Notes: generated by a model from the sequence alone, not told the origin. Shown: positions 1 to 14,410, numbered from the stretch's first letter. The stretch is DNA of 64,000 nt from Volvariella volvacea V23 (GCA_000349905.1 KB722767.1:177499-241498); one strand, 5' to 3'. Made by a program: numbers and translations.

Positions 1-1197
1 AACCCAGCACTGAGTACCTAGCGGGATCTGAGAACACCGCAAGCGGAACCGAAAGGAGGACTTACTCGAAGCCGCAAAGAAGAAAAAAAACTAACGAGAC
101 CTGGTGCATATCCCTGCTAATCCAAAGGGCGGCGTGAGTTGCTGTTCTAATTCCATTTGGCCACACTGTCCCGAGATAGGAACATACATTCGATACTTGA
201 AACTTGAGTATAGTAGCGGGTTCTCTGCGGCTACGCTGCCGACTCGAGCCTATCGAAGAAGAAGCGCGGACTCATGGTGGGGGGTAAGTATTCAAATTTC
301 CTGAACATGCATTGACACCCTCTAGTACCGTTGTCAACGCCAGGCAATCCCCGAACGGAAAATTCTGACAAGGCATGTGAGCCCAGAGTGAGTAATAAGG
401 AAGTATTATGCAGGTTGAATGGAACACCTGTCTAGAAGGTATTTTGTGACTGGTGATTGCCCTTTTGCGTCGTTTGTCCTGGGTGGAGCTGCCTCGCCTT
501 GAAGATCGTGAACAGCCTAGGCCCGGGCGCCCGGGACGCGTTTCAGAATGCCATTCCTCGCGATTTCTGCGGACCAATCGCTGCTTCCAGCAAGTCTGGA
601 AAGAAAGCCCATGTTAGCTCCGCCGAAGGATGAGAACTACAATACCAATAGAAGGGAGGTCTTTGAACGAAAAATTCCAAACTTGGCAAGTGGGTGCAAT
701 GCAAATACATATTCTTATTACTTGCATTCCGAAATAGACAAGAAGGGATTAGACAATGGAACCAAGACTAGACAATGGGACCGAAGTCGTAGGGCGAGTC
801 ATACGAAGATGGTGTTACATGAGGTGTTATCAAGAAAAAAGTAAAATTATTTGACAGCATGCATATACACAAAAACCGGAGCCAATGATCATAACAGAGT
901 GAGGAAAAAGTGTGATGGTAACAAGGATCAGTGTACATTGAGATTGGTGGTCTCGAACTAGTGAGGGGGTTCAGGACTGAAGCGCTTAGCTCTTCAAAAT
1001 TGCCTGAAACTGAGAGCGGATGGGAGGTGGGCAGTATGAATGCTGTAGTGGGATAGTAAAGGGGGAATCGTATCCGTTATTGTGAGGAGGGTATCAGCCA
1101 GAACTTGATGAAGAGCGTATGAAAAGGGCAGAATAGAAAGCAACAATAACCGGCAGCCAAGAAATGCGCAACTAGGGTGGGCGGGTGATTAATTAGC
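1..1197. other. Intergenic / 3' flank, no gene recognised
   Basis: Only short open frames on both strands, none with a recognisable domain or splice pattern. The right end is the 3' flank of the histidine kinase that terminates at 1198. Confidence 0.5.
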
Positions 1198-4100
1198 CTA
1201 GAAATTTGCTGGAACGGTAGCGGGTGCCCGACGTAGCAGGGGATGTTTGGGAGTTTGACTCTCGCCTGCGAGCTTGTTGATGGCATTAATGAGATCCCCT
1301 CTGCGTAAAGGTTCTGAGGATGGTCGTCAGTAGCAACCCCGAACAAGTGTACGGTGTACTTACTGGTAATATGGTCGTCCATTCCTGCCTGCAAGCAGCG
1401 CTCACGATCACCAATCACTAAAACACTATGGTTAGGCCCATTCAATAGAGCGAGGCAGTGCAACGTACTGGCATGAGCAGTTAGGGCAATAATCGGCGTT
1501 CGTTGAAGCTTGCATTCTCTTTCGTACTTGCGAATCAATTCAGTCGCCTCCATACCACCCATGAATGGCATAGACACGTCCATCTGTATCGCATACACTT
1601 AGCAACGAAATATGTGAAGGACCCAACTGCACATACCAAGATGATATCGAATGGTCTGTTCTGCTGTACGCGCGCCTTGAACGCCTCAACAGCAACGTTA
1701 CCATTCTCCGCAATCTCCACCGCATGACCGTACTTCTCTAGTATCTTGACGGCCAGCTTCTGGTTGACGAGGTTATCCTCAGCCAAAAGAATATCGAATG
1801 TAACATCGTTAGGTGCCGTAACCGGACCAACGGTGTTGGACTCGAGAGCAGAGATAAGAGCGGAGGAAAGGTCCTGGGCGGTGACAGGTGTCGTGACTTG
1901 CGAGCTAATACTATTATCGAGACACCATTTCACTATGGGAAAGACAGGGATGAGCAACTCCAAGCGAACAAGGCATCAAAAGCGTGGGACACACAGTTGA
2001 GACGTGGCATGGCAGGGCCAAGCAGGACAATGGGAATATATCGCAGGTGTTCAAATTCTCGAATGCATTCAGTCTGAAAGCCCAATCACAAATCGTGTGA
2101 GACATCAACCAATCAACCGTGGAGATATAAAAAGGGCCAACGCACCACAGTGAGGGAATCAACCACGATCGTATCGATATGCGGGCACTTATCCTTATCC
2201 GCCACCTCACTCACGCTGTGCACCACGAATGGCTTCAAGCCCAACTCCTGAATGCGGTCTACGACGCCCGTGGTATCGTGTAGGGTGTCGACGAAGAGTA
2301 TTGTTCGCTTCAAGAATGGGTTCATCTTGGCCAACGTCGCCTCCATCGAGCTCTGGCTGATTTGCGATGTGATGGTGAAGTAGAACTTGCTACCCTTGGA
2401 CACCTCACTCTCCACCCACATATTACCTTGCATGAGGGAGACGAGGCGTTTCGAGATGGATAGACCAAGACCCGTACCACCGTATTCCTAAGGACACGTC
2501 AGCATCAATAAAAAAGCGTGAGGCGAGAGTACGTACTCGTGTCGTCGAACCATCAGCTTGACAGAACGTGTCGAAGATGAGGTTGAGCTTGTCCTTGGCG
2601 ATACCAATACCAGTATCCATAACACAGAACTCCAGCGTGACACACTGGTCATCCTGGGCGAGCAAGCGACAGCTGAGGGCAACATGTCCTTTGCGAGTGA
2701 CCTTGGATGGCGTGAACTTGATAGCGTTTCCGACCAAATTGGTGATAACTTGACGAAGTCGGAGCGAGTCACCGATCAATTGGTCGGGGATGTCGGGTTC
2801 GACGTCGTATGTGAGATCCAAGTTGTTCTGGGATGCTCGTACGACGAGGGTCTTGAGGATGCCGAACACTGTTTGACGTAACGAGTAGGACACGGCTTCC
2901 ATTGTCATCCTTCCAGCCTCGACTGCGACGAACATAAGCCAGATGACCAACTTCGCAAGCGGGTAACTCACTCTTCGAGATATCCAAGATATCATCAATA
3001 ATCAATAGCAGTGACCTCGCCAAACTGTGGACTAGCAACAAGCTCTCGCGTTGCGAGCGGTTCAAGTCACTATCGAGTGTCAACTCCGTCATACCAATAA
3101 TACCATTCATAGGCGTCCTACGCATCGCCAGCATAAGCCTCAACTCCCCCATAGAAAAAAAAAGACAAAAGCCCAACGCACCTTATCTCGTGGGACATGT
3201 TCGCCAAGAACTCACTCTTACTCCTATTCGCCAACTCGGCCGCCTCCCTCGCAGCAGTGTTCTTCTGAATACTATCCCGCAAGTTGAACACCATCTGGTT
3301 GATCTGGGTCTTCAAAGAGTCCATCTCGCCGCTAGCCTCGACCGTGATGAATCGCGTAAAGTCGCCGTCCATGGCCGCTGCCGAGATTTGCGCAAAGCCT
3401 CGTACTTGTGTGGTCAAATTGCCTGCCATAGTGTTCACAGACAACCTACATCCCAACAAATTTAACAACGGCGCTAACCATGGCGAGGGAAGGGACTCAC
3501 GTAATTTCTTGCCAGATTCCTTGCACGTTGCCAACTTCGGCTTGGACACCAAGTTTGCCTTCAGTTCCTACTTCCCGTGCGACCTTCTTGACTTCGGCAG
3601 CAAAGATGGCCAATTGGTCAATCATGTCGTTGATGGTGTTGACCAACGATAACATCTCTCCTGACACGGATACACCGGTAATCTTCTGTGTCAAATCACC
3701 ACGGGCGACAGCCGTAGTGGCGACGGCGATGGTTCGTACTTGTAGGGTCAACTAGATAGAATGAAAAAGCAAATTAGTCACCGCACCCCGCAGAGGAGCC
3801 ATGCGACGAGAGCACGTACGTTGGCAGCCATAACGTTCACATTATCCGTCAAATCCTTCCACGTACCGCCAACATTCGTAACACGCGCTTGACCTCCCAA
3901 TTTACCTTCCGTTCCTACCTCCCTAGCGACACGAGTGACTTCATCAGCAAAGACAGACAAACTCTCCGTCATTCCGTTCACGGTCTCCTTCAACTCGAGA
4001 ATCTCTCCGCGGACGTCGACTTCGATCTTCTTCGTCAAGTCTCCTCCGGCGACGGCTTTGGTGACTTCGGCGATGGATCGTACTTGGTTGGTCAAGTTCA

Positions 4101-7045
4101 TGGCCATAAGGTTCACATTATCCGTCAAAACCTTCACGACAAAAAATCACTCGGTCACCATGAGCTGGTGTTCAAATGGCCAACGCACCTTCCACATTCC
4201 TTGAACATCAGGCACAAACGCCTGCCCACCCAAAATACCCTCCGTTCCTACCTCCAAACTGACTCGAGTAACCTCGTTAGCCAACGTGCTCAACTGGGCA
4301 ACCATAGAATTGACAGTCATCTTCAAGTCCAACATCTCTCCCTGCACGTCGACGTCGACAACCTTGCTCAAATCACCACACGCGACGGCCTTGGTAACTT
4401 CCGATATCGATCGTACTTGGTCAGTCAAGTTGGATGCCATTTTCTGTTTGAACACACAATGCGGTGAGATGCAGATGCGGGCTGTGGGAGTGGGAAGGGT
4501 ACGTACGTTGACGTTGCGAGTCAAATCGGCCCAGGTGCCTTGGACACCTTCGACCTTGGCCTGACCGCCCAAGATACCTTGTGTACCGACTTCCAAAGCG
4601 ACTCGAGTGACCTCGGATGCGAATGCAGACAATTGATCAACCATGGAGTTGACGGTGCCTAATGCCAACCCTCATAAGCCGCCCCATCACAACGAACAAC
4701 GCAAAAGGACATACTCTTCAAAGTGCTCATTTCACCTTCTACTTGAATCTCAATCTTCTGAGTCAAATCACCGCGAGCGACGGCCGTCGTGACATGAGCG
4801 ATAGACCGTACTTGATCCGTCAAAGAAGAACACATTCGGTTGACCTATCCGCGCCCATAGTCAGATACACCCTCGTCGCTCATTCACGAAAACCTGCACT
4901 TACATTCCTAACCAATTCATACCAAACACCTTCGACATCCGGCACATGAGCTTGACCACCCAATTTACCTTGCGAACCGACTTCCAACGTGACACGAGTT
5001 ACTTCAGCCGCCAGAGCCCGTAATCTAATCACGAATCACAAATCACGAAATCACAAAACGCCAACCATATCATGGCATCAACACCCCAAATCACCACGAG
5101 CGCTAAAAAGAAGCCACATACCGAACCACCATTTGATTGACCGTATTCTTCAAATCCAGAATTTCACCGCGAGCGTCTACCTCGATTTGCTTGGACAAAT
5201 CGCCCAATGCGACGGCTTTGGTAACTTTGGCAATAGATCGGACCTAATGTTCGCGAACAGGGGGAAAAGGAGGCAACGCGTTTTCCACAAAGGCATCGTC
5301 GCCGCAATAAAGGCCCGTCAGTATCGTTCAAACAAGGCAAGGGAGCTCCACGTCATGAGACTCGGTGTCCGAGAAACGGGAGGAGGCGAGGGGGTAGGGG
5401 TGATGAAAGTTAAATGCACCTGGTTCGTCAAATTCGCAGCCAACTTGTTGACAACGCCCGTCAACTCTCTCCACGTTCCTTCTACATCCAATACAAGAGC
5501 CTGACCGCCGAGTTTTCTGTACACGCACAACCATAAGCGATACACATCATCAATTCACCAATCCCAACACCAAGAGAAACGAGGCGATCAAACAGAAGCG
5601 GACAATGACGTACCCTTCAGTTCCGACTTCCTGAGATACACGGGTAACCTCCTTGGCGAATTGACCGAGCTTATCCACCATGGTATTGATGACGTCCTTC
5701 AATTGAACCATAACCACACCCTGTACGGGAACCGTAATCTTCTGGCTCAAATCGCCTCTTGCTACCGCGTTACAGACACGAGCGACGTCTTGCACCTGAG
5801 CTTTGAGCAACTTGAGTTCTTCTACGGCCGACATTCCGGATTCGAACGCGGCGGCAGCTAGAGGACCCATGGGGACAACCAGCGGTGAGGGTGGCGTCGA
5901 GTTTCCGCCGCCGTTGTTGAGGGAGCCTAGGGGTATAGGTAGAGGGAGACCAGTTGTGGGATCGATGAGATAGGTAGCGGGCTCGGCTGGAGGGAATAGT
6001 TGTTGCAAGATCGGATCTGTGGTGCTGCCCGGAGCCGGGATAGGACCGCCACAGGTAGGACAGCTGAAGCGAGGTGGGAGTGTCCCATTCGTTGTTGATC
6101 CGCCGTTGTTGTTGTTTTCGAGTTCCTGTTGTGCTTGTGCTTGGGCCTGGGCCTGTGCTTGGAGGGCAGCCTGTGCTCTCATGTTTGCATAGGCGCGGGA
6201 GATGAGCTGGGAAGAGTCGAATGGATTGGAGATGCCGTCGAGGGAGATGTTCATGGGCAGGGGTTTGGCGAGAGGTGTGGTGGAGTCTTGACCGTTGAGA
6301 TGCTGGGCGGAAGGGTCCGCTTCGCCGGCTCCGTCCGTGGTGGTCGTTCCGGACGGTCCTTCCTGCTCCTGGGTGCCCTCCTGGGTCTTGGGTGACAGAG
6401 AATCTTCCTGGATGGAAGGAACAACACGACTAGATGAGCATCTTGTTCTTCTCTCATGCAAAAGCCCACCAGGAGTGACTTGACGAGTGAACGGATACGA
6501 TGAAGAGGATGACGATGGCACAAGAGGAGTGACGGACTCAAGAGTCCCACCACCAGCAGAAAGGGGAGTGCCCTCGCCAGTGCTCGCAAGAGGGGTGGAA
6601 GCAGAATTGCCGGAGTCGGGGTTGTAGCTGGCTGGGAGTGGTGGGGGAAGCTCACTGGAGGGGGGGAGGAGGGAGGGAGGGGAGGAGCTGGGGGCGAGGA
6701 CAAGGGAGGGACGGGGGCGGAGACGTCAAGGGGGTTGATAAGATCACCTACGCTGCTTTGCTTGCCAGAATCGGAGACATCGGACGCTCGATGGGCGGCC
6801 ATCGCTTCCCTGCTCGTCGCCGACGCTGCCTTGCGAATCGACGACAGCGTCTCCTCCGCCACATACATCCGGCGTGCGATAGTGCCTATGGAACGAAGGA
6901 TGCTTTCCGTCTGCCAGTCTGAGGGGCCATCGTAGCGGGGAATGGGCAGCGAGTGAGGATAAGGGCCAATCTCGTAGATGGAGAGCAAAGCAATGAGGTG
7001 GGAGCGAAAGGGATCAGATTGGGGGAGGACAGCAGCAGTGGCCAT
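1198..7045 (-). CDS. Group III hybrid histidine kinase with seven HAMP repeats (Nik1/Os-1 type)
   Basis: Cytosolic hybrid sensor kinase at the head of the fungal HOG stress-MAPK phosphorelay; this class sets osmotic response and sensitivity to phenylpyrrole and dicarboximide fungicides (family knowledge). I chose the ATG at 7045; the first 300 or so residues are Pro/Gln/Ala-rich. Seven HAMP units, each with a '(L)T(N/D)QVRSIA..TKAVA.GDL' signature, lie between about 5860 and 3260 and are split by roughly ten short introns. The HisKA H-box 'NMSHEIR' is near 3190, with '[11 protein letters not shown]' after an intron. The HATPase N and G boxes ('[11 protein letters not shown]', 'DTGIGI', 'GTGLGL') lie at about 2750-2440. 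The C-terminal receiver has 'LLAEDN', phospho-acceptor Asp in 'MDVSMP' (about 1575), 'ALTAHA', and 'TKPL' restored by splicing an intron near 1310-1360. No membrane segment is seen, as expected for group III. All catalytic motifs are present. Confidence 0.93.
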
Positions 7046-10000
7046 CGTCGTCGGCGCGTCTACCAGCGGGGTTGGCGAGGGGCAGAGGTCGTCGTCGGTG
7101 TCGATGGTGTCGCCGCTGCGTGGTCGTCGTCGATGATGATAATGGGCGAAGGATAAGCTGCCTCCTGGCAAAAAACGAGGTCACAATAGCCCCGCTGAGG
7201 TAAGCTCAGGGGCCCGCTTATTCCCCCGGCCTCGTCCCCAAACCAGTTCATCAGCCATGCGGTACGGAACTACGTCTCCATTGTATTTCTTTCTGACTGT
7301 GTTTTTCCAGCCAACGCTCGCCGAGATTTGTCATGGCCTACTCACGCCCCGCGATGCCTGCTCGCCGTCCCGGCATCCACCATCTCGGCTTCATTCATCA
7401 CCACAACGGGATCGCGCCAATGTCCTAAGACACGGCTCCAACTTGTCAGCGATCTCCCATTGCCAGCCACACCCGTGGAAAAGTCCTGGCCATATTTCTC
7501 TACGCCGTCGTGGCTTGGCGGCGCGTCGATGACGCTCTTCTAATCTTAGCGATGGCAGCGCCAAGAGAGACAATAGAACCCCGCCAGCTGCCCAGTCTCA
7601 AACAGCCATCCGAAAACACCCGCCTGAATACCGGATGGACGGCTTGCCCCTTGAACGGAGAATGGAGACGTAGGTACCGCGCTTCGAGTCTTAGTAGCCG
7701 GGCAACGGTGCTTCCCCTCTCCCAGAGGCGCGCTTTTCGGCCTACCCACTCAATTATCCGTCTCTCGCTGAACCGCACTCCCAACCCCGCACGCCCTTCA
7801 CGCTCGCCGCACGTCGTCTGCCACCAACCATCCCTCGGGACGTATCTCCATTCCACAATCCACAATAGGTAAAGTCTGTGGCTGCCCGGTATTTTACTCC
7901 GCTTCTGCTCATATCAAGTTACCAGGTTTGATTCAACGCATCACACGAACCCTCACGAACCGTGCAGATGACAGCGTGGATCATTTGATACTTTGATACA
8001 TCACATTTATTTGCGCAATGAGATACATACGCGTGCTGTTGGATGAGACCTTATCAAGCACTGTACTAGTTCACACTATCCATTCCCAATTATTGACCCA
8101 CTTTGAGCTTTGAAGCAAAACGCTGTAGGCATAGCTACCACTGCGCGCACCAACACCCGACCCGCCTCCCGCCTATCATCTGTCTCCCGTTTCAAAACTA
8201 TATTAATATTCTCGGTAACACCCCCCTGCGTCATCGCGATCAAAACGTCCCAACCTGTGACCTCATAACGCGCCCACCTCCGAACGCTCCGTGGAGGCCC
8301 TCCTCTTGCACTCTCCTATCCTCATGCCAACAACTTTCCACATTCACACCTACTGTATACAGCAACGCCAACTGCAACCGGCACCTATCGCGTGTGGAGT
8401 CAACGAGTCACCAAGCAGACGGTGTGGAGCACCAACCCCGGCTCGTGACCGGCATTACTGTACATGTTCGGTGCTACGGTGCTACCAGCGCCAACGCCAA
8501 CTCCAACCACGATCGATTATGGATATATCCATAACGGTTACTTGCTGTACCACCTCACGATCACGGCGCCGCCATTGCCAGACTCCGGACTGTATTTAAT
8601 TTGGCGCATTCCAATATGGAAGCCAAAATAGGGTCCCCTCATACCGCAGCGCTAATCACCACTGGTGGCTTGGAAATGGGGTGCTTTTTGGAGGGATGAG
8701 GTTGAGGGTGCACGCTTGGAGTGGGCTCACCCTACTACTGCCGGACTAGGGCCATTGGTAGTTACTAATCATCGTCACGGACGGTGCGATTCGAGGGTGG
8801 TAACTAAAACTGTGGATATTGCGATCATCATGCAATCCTTCTCCAGTTTCCGAGTATGGAGCAGCGGAGATCACACAGAACGGGCAAGGTTGGGGCTGTT
8901 TGTCGTCTTGTGACCGCTCTGCTGTTGGTGGACAAAATTTGGGGGCCGTTGTTGGCAGCGGGTGGTCTGAATCGTATAAGTGGAGTATAGTCAGATAGTG
9001 CTTTTTGTTCTGTTCCTGGAAAGTGTGCATTTTCAGGAGAACTTGATCTCAAGTTCAATGCATCGACCAGGTACAGTAATGGAGAAACCACAGAATAAAC
9101 AATGTCCGATACACCCCTTGACTCTGTCCCAGTCGACGATCACCGCTGCTGAGTCGGTGGAGAGCTTAAAATACAACCTTTTAGTCATCCACAGCCCTAA
9201 ACGGGGCAAAAAGGACGACGCATCCCACCTCCATCTCCTCGAGGCCGGCCTCAGCCCCATCAAGCAACAGACAGCACGCACTACCCCAAGCACAACAACC
9301 GATCCGACCCAACCCAGCCCGGTCCCACGTTCATATCCGCATCCAAGGCCATCAGTATTATCGCCACAGGCAGTAAAGTTGATTGTGCAATACCACTTCG
9401 GCACCTCTCCAACTCGTAATCAGCCACATTTCTCATCACTTCACGTACCCTGAGCACACCTCCCCAAACGGGACATTGCACAATCTCAACATTGCCTAAT
9501 AAAGCTTCCCTCACCTCAAATTTTGACTGATACCTCACTCGCAATTCCCATGGAAGATTTGTAACATAAATACCACAACACGAGGCCGCATACGAAGGGG
9601 AATGGGAAAGCAAAGCGAGAGGCCATCAGGGAGACGATGACGACGACCCAGGCACACAGCGCGCACACCAGGGGTTGAAATTCGCAGATTTCGAACGCCG
9701 CGTTGCAAGGGTTCGAAGTTTGGCGCATCGAGGCTCAAGGGTGCACCCATACGTGCTGGCCCATAACCCCATCCGCCGCACCCCTTCAAGTTTCGAGGTC
9801 TCGCGGGGTGCCGTGTGGCGGCTTGATAGACTGGCCGCTCGTGATTCCTCGCTCATGTGCGTGGCTTTTTACGTATCTGTATGAGACCGGTGTCCTGAGA
9901 TAGCAAGAGATGAGCGAATAGCTTCGTCCACGTGTGGTCATGAGAAAAAATGCAAGGCCAGAGTAGCTGATTGTGAGGCCAAAAGGCGTCAATGCGTGCT

Positions 10001-12230
10001 GTATTGTGAATACTGTAAAACACGGGGAGATCTTGCTATACAGCAAGGAATCGCGTCTGTTCCGGACTGAGTTCAAAATCAAAAATAGTGATGCCATTTT
10101 GCTTGACGAAGAGGGTCACTTGACCCAATCGTGAAGGCTAGAACAAAGGAGGAGGTACTTGACGGGGTTTCGATGGCGCAAAGGTCGACTTTCGTGGATG
10201 TATTGTGCAGTCGTATACATAGAGAACTGCTGCTCGGATCGTCATTGCCTATACTGTACAGAGAGGTTTGAATCGAACGCCTATACAAGCTAGAGGCCCT
10301 GTTGTAAGTGCTCATCCTCCCGGTGATCAAGAAACGAAATCAATGGACTCACCAGAAATCTAGAAAACATCGCCTGTCCTGTGATCGATACGTGCGGCGA
10401 TTAGGGTGCTTGAACCCGGAACATCCTCGTGCACCATTTATAACTGACGGGGATTACAGTAAAGTCGACATCAGTCCATCAACTGCACCTGAGCAAGCGA
10501 TCTAGCTCAAACTCAAGCTCAAAAGCTCCCAGCCAACAGACGAACTTATAAACGAGGTTAATCCCCGTCGATGATTGAGTGTAGTGCTGTGAGTTTGGAC
10601 TCGAATGACGAGATGATTGAGTTTGATTACGGTATCGCTGTTGATCATCCGTGATGATGTGCGCCTTGGTTGTGGTGTTGAGCTTCTAGATTTCGTTGAT
10701 AATGGGTCCCTCCCGGCTGTCCTGAGAAGCACCACAGGCGTAGCACCCATTCTCCTGAATCGACGTCGAAGTGGGCCTTGAGTGGAGTCGTCCCTAGTCT
10801 AGACTCCTGCATCCATTTCGGCTTGTAGCTTGCTTACTCAAAAGCAACGGATTTGAGTAATGCAGTGAAGTGTTGGGCGGTCGACCCAGCGTGACCGAGC
10901 GCGATCGCGTCACATCACCTGATGGGAGTCATCACATGGACGCGCGCCTAGTCATTTAGCGCACTCCTTTCTTGCGAACCGTCGTCGGGTCTGATGGATA
11001 GCGCAGAGTTCCATGCAGCAGTAGGCCATCCAAAGCTTGCTGATCTCGTATACAGGCTGACCGGAACTTGCAGGTCTATGATGCGGTCAGGAGAATCCCT
11101 CATGGCCGAGTTACGAGCTATGGTCAGCGTTGACGGATCCATTAGCATGGCTAGCCGAAATGACCTTCTGAGCATAGGCCATATTGCGAAACTGATTGGG
11201 ATGCCAAGATATTCTAGACACGTTGGTCAAGGTTCGTGCAGCCCTTTCCCAATCCCCGGTCAATTCCTTTTCTCCTTCACCCTAAACCTCACCATTCAAC
11301 TTACGACGCCTACTCCCACAGCGCTCAAGTTTCTTCCTGCTGACCAGAATCAAGGAAATCCAGTCCCATGGCAACGAGTTATCAGCTCTTCTGGTACCAT
11401 CTCCTCTCGTGGCCCTGGGACAGATGGCGCCCAAAGACAAAGGGAGGCTTTAGAGGCGGAAGGGGTTGACGTTGTCGAAGGACGCACAGGAGAGCTGAGG
11501 ATTGATCTTTCTGTATATGGTTGGTTTCCGCAGTCACTTCCCGTAGAAGATTGACTATGCCATATAGTACCAGCATCTTGGTCAGAACCCACCTACTCCA
11601 CGAGTTGCGTGCGGAGGACGGGAAGTCGTTATTGAAACGTTATTTGCGTAAGGCGGAGTGCTCAAAGTATTGTATTGGGGTTGCATTTCGACGGGCTCCA
11701 ATGAGCGAAATACGTATGCTGCCGGGCAGCGCACCCCGTTTTTTTGATGGGTTGTGTCGATCCTTCCCTCAGCGCTGCGTACTTCTACGGTGCTGCGTAT
11801 TTCTACGAGCTCACCCTTCTTCCACTTGTCATGGATTCTTCCACGATATTCACAACGGGCATGCAGTGATGGGGTATTATACAACACCCGGCCAAGATGC
11901 ACCGTCGAACGTGCAGCCGCTCACCCGTATAGCCTGTTCATTAAGGGTTACCTTTCAAACCCAGCAGTGAAACCTCCCTTAATCGTATTGCGTTGATCAC
12001 TTTGCACAGGCATTGAGACGCCACAATGATACTGATCAGAGCATGTCCTCTACATTCCATCCAATGCCCATCGACCTAGGATGACTTTTGAATATGACAA
12101 GACTCCAATTGTGCCTGTCAACAGGGTCCACAACCGGAGGCGAGTTTCTCGAGCATTGACAGATCCGAGTCTATAACGCTCGAGATTACCTCATCTAGCC
12201 TTCTGCTTTGCACAAAAGGGCCTTGTATCC
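7046..12230. other. Long gene-poor interval
   Basis: About 5 kb with many short overlapping open frames on both strands (longest near 9033-9453 and 10994-11554) but no frame with a recognisable domain, a coherent exon chain or a signal peptide followed by a sensible protein. The left 200 bp is the 5' flank of the histidine kinase. I see no RNA gene or repeat array here. Lineage-specific genes cannot be excluded. Confidence 0.4.
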
Positions 12231-12302
12231 GACGTCTCCCCAGCAAACAGCAATCGTTAGCTCCCCCTCAAACTCTCAAACCCTCGACTCGACTCCACCG
12301 TC

Positions 12303-12969
12303 ATGAAGGTATCCGCTGTCCTTGCTTTCATCGGTGCCTTGGTTGCACCCTCCTTCGTCAACGCCTACGTGCCCCCCGGCGCTGACACTCCCGCCTTCCA
12401 CCTTGTATCTACTTCTGCCGATGGATCCTCCAACCTCTTGGTAAGTGGCATCATCAACCACAAGTCCTAACAAAAGCACCCATCTCATTGGGCATAGCCT
12501 CTCCGCATAACTGGTGGCACAGGCGGTTACGCCACCCTCACTGGTTCTGGCCCAGTTGGTGTCTTCTACTTCAGATCAGGCAGACTCGTCGCTGCTGGTT
12601 CACCGGAGTACCGACCCCTCATCGGTCCCGTCCTCACCGGCTCTGGCTGCACCACCTATGGTGCCCTCGGCTTCACGCAAGGATCCAGCTCCAACAAATG
12701 CTCTGTATACGACTCGTTCTATATCCAAAGCAACAGCGAGAACGGTCAGTTGGGTGCCAGGTTGTCTTTCAACTTTGCAGGGCAATTCTATGCTTGTGGC
12801 GCTGGAAGAGATGTACGTGTTCATTTCATCTTGGTCAATGCCATTCTATGCGTTCGGGTGTCTGATTTGTCTGGTTTGTCGGCTATAGGTTTTTTGGAAG
12901 CCTTCCCCGAGCGATGGTCCTCAAGACTGTAACCCCGTTGACTTGTATACTGTAGCTGCTTCTCAATAA
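12303..12969 (+). CDS. Small secreted protein, family copy A
   Basis: Three exons (12303-12440, 12498-12812, 12889-12969) give a protein of about 177 residues. It begins with a classic signal peptide (MKVSAVLAFIGALVAPSF..A), then the family hallmark 'PPGADTPAFHLVS', a 'LRITGG.GGYATLTG' strand-rich core, 'G.L.FTQGSSSNKC', 'SNSENGQLGARLSFNFAGQFYACG' spread over the second half, and a C-terminal 'DCNPVDLYTV'. Four Cys are conserved with the two copies near 57 and 58 kb. Exon boundaries match those copies (after the NL(K/L) position and after 'RD/LDV'). It is probably an extracellular or wall-associated beta-sandwich-like protein. A faint resemblance to PhiA-type fungal wall proteins is inference only. 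Function is unknown. Confidence 0.85.
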
Positions 12970-14400
12970 TCGATTGTAACTGGGACATTGATGGACTTGT
13001 TCTTGTTTAATCTTATATGGACTTACGAGCCCGAACTGTTGCAGTATTGATGTTGAACCCAAACGAATGTCGTTTTGTACTCTGATGCCCTTGACTTGCG
13101 GACAATTTTTGGTTATAAGGACAAGCCAGAAGTTCCTGGTGCGAGGCCTGCACGTGTGCTCTATCCTCACTCATTCCAAGTTTGATAATTAAATTCTCTC
13201 GTGCTCCCGAGCACTCGTCTCTACTTCACGGTGATACATCTAGAGCTTTCAGCCACTGATCAAGCGTGTCATAATAACTACGACCATGGTGCGCAGTTGT
13301 GAACTTGCACTCGACGTGCCTTGTGCCTCCACACAAACTCCGATCTGTGACGCCTGATATGCACCAGCTTGCATCTAGTTTCGACCACAGGTAAAGTGAG
13401 ATTCTTGACCTCCAAGATCTTTTAATGTCACTAGTACTTAGAATGACCTGAACTTGAACCTTGTATGATAGTCACTTCCACCGTTGGTAGTCTGACGGTT
13501 CCGAATCCTTAGTCAGGTTATTAAAGGCATGAACCGGCATTTTCCTGCTATGGCCGGACCACGAACTCTCTTTGAAGAGTTAGAGATTAGTAACACCAGT
13601 CAGGCAGCTCACTGGTCTTCGTCATCCGTCGTGGGAGTAAAGCTAGTTTACCGTCGAATGTGTAGTCGTTCATCCGGATCCATTGGGTCTTCCTTGGTAA
13701 CATTGTGATTACCACACGCGATTTTATATAAAAGCTCCACAATGATAACGACTTGCATATGTCTTCCTTATTCCGTCTAGCTGCAATCGTACCTTCGAAC
13801 AGGAACCAAAACCGGAGTTCTCGCCATGCTTTCATTCTGCTACGTATAAATAGGCCTTGCATTCAAGATTTCGCTCTTGTATGGCAGCTGTCGGTTCCTC
13901 TCACTCATACTTTGGTAATTACTTCCCTATAGTCATTATTAATGTAATATATACTCACCGAAAGACTACTCTGATGAAAGATACACATTTTGAACTGTTG
14001 AAGATGTACTATTCTGCCCCTGGTGAATAGAATCCCCATTACTGATGTGAGGCGTTTGACCGGTAATTTCCTCACCTTCGATTTATCTCTTGAATGTAGG
14101 TCACAAACCATGATTGTGGTGATACGTAGATAGGCTTTCATTTTCTCCATTCGACACCATCTTCAGCTGACTCGGGCACATAGTCACTGGGTTTTTACTA
14201 GCAGCCATTCACGTTAGGATATCTAATCATAGCTACCTCTTGTGCTGTGATCCGATATCAACCCACCATAATTCCAGTTAAGCATATATTCTGCAATGAA
14301 ACCCTTGCGGATACTATGGTGCTTCCAAGAGAGGCCTAGTAAATATCATGATTCTTCCAGGCCATTCAGGAAGGGAACCTCGGCAGGCTTATCAAGTCTC
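12970..14400. other. Intergenic, no gene recognised
   Basis: About 1.4 kb of moderately AT-rich sequence. Open frames on the minus strand (13587-13862, 13905-14150) show no domain and no flanking splice signals that extend them. Confidence 0.45.
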
Positions 14401-14410
14401 CGAGGTGAGC

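Noticed and set aside
1310..1362. Loss of the conserved Lys in the kinase receiver domain
   Set aside because: An intron with acceptor CTCAG restores 'TKPLRRGDL', so the receiver is complete.
6600..6680. Apparent frameshift in a C-rich tract of the histidine kinase
   Set aside because: A consensus GTGAGC donor sits just where the frame changes ('CCTCCA|GTGAGC' on the minus strand) and in-phase acceptors lie 80-115 nt on, so a normal intron explains it.
7500..7872. Overlapping 120-codon open frames on both strands
   Set aside because: Arg/Ser/Pro-rich on both strands with no homology or splice structure; typical of GC-rich intergenic shadow frames.
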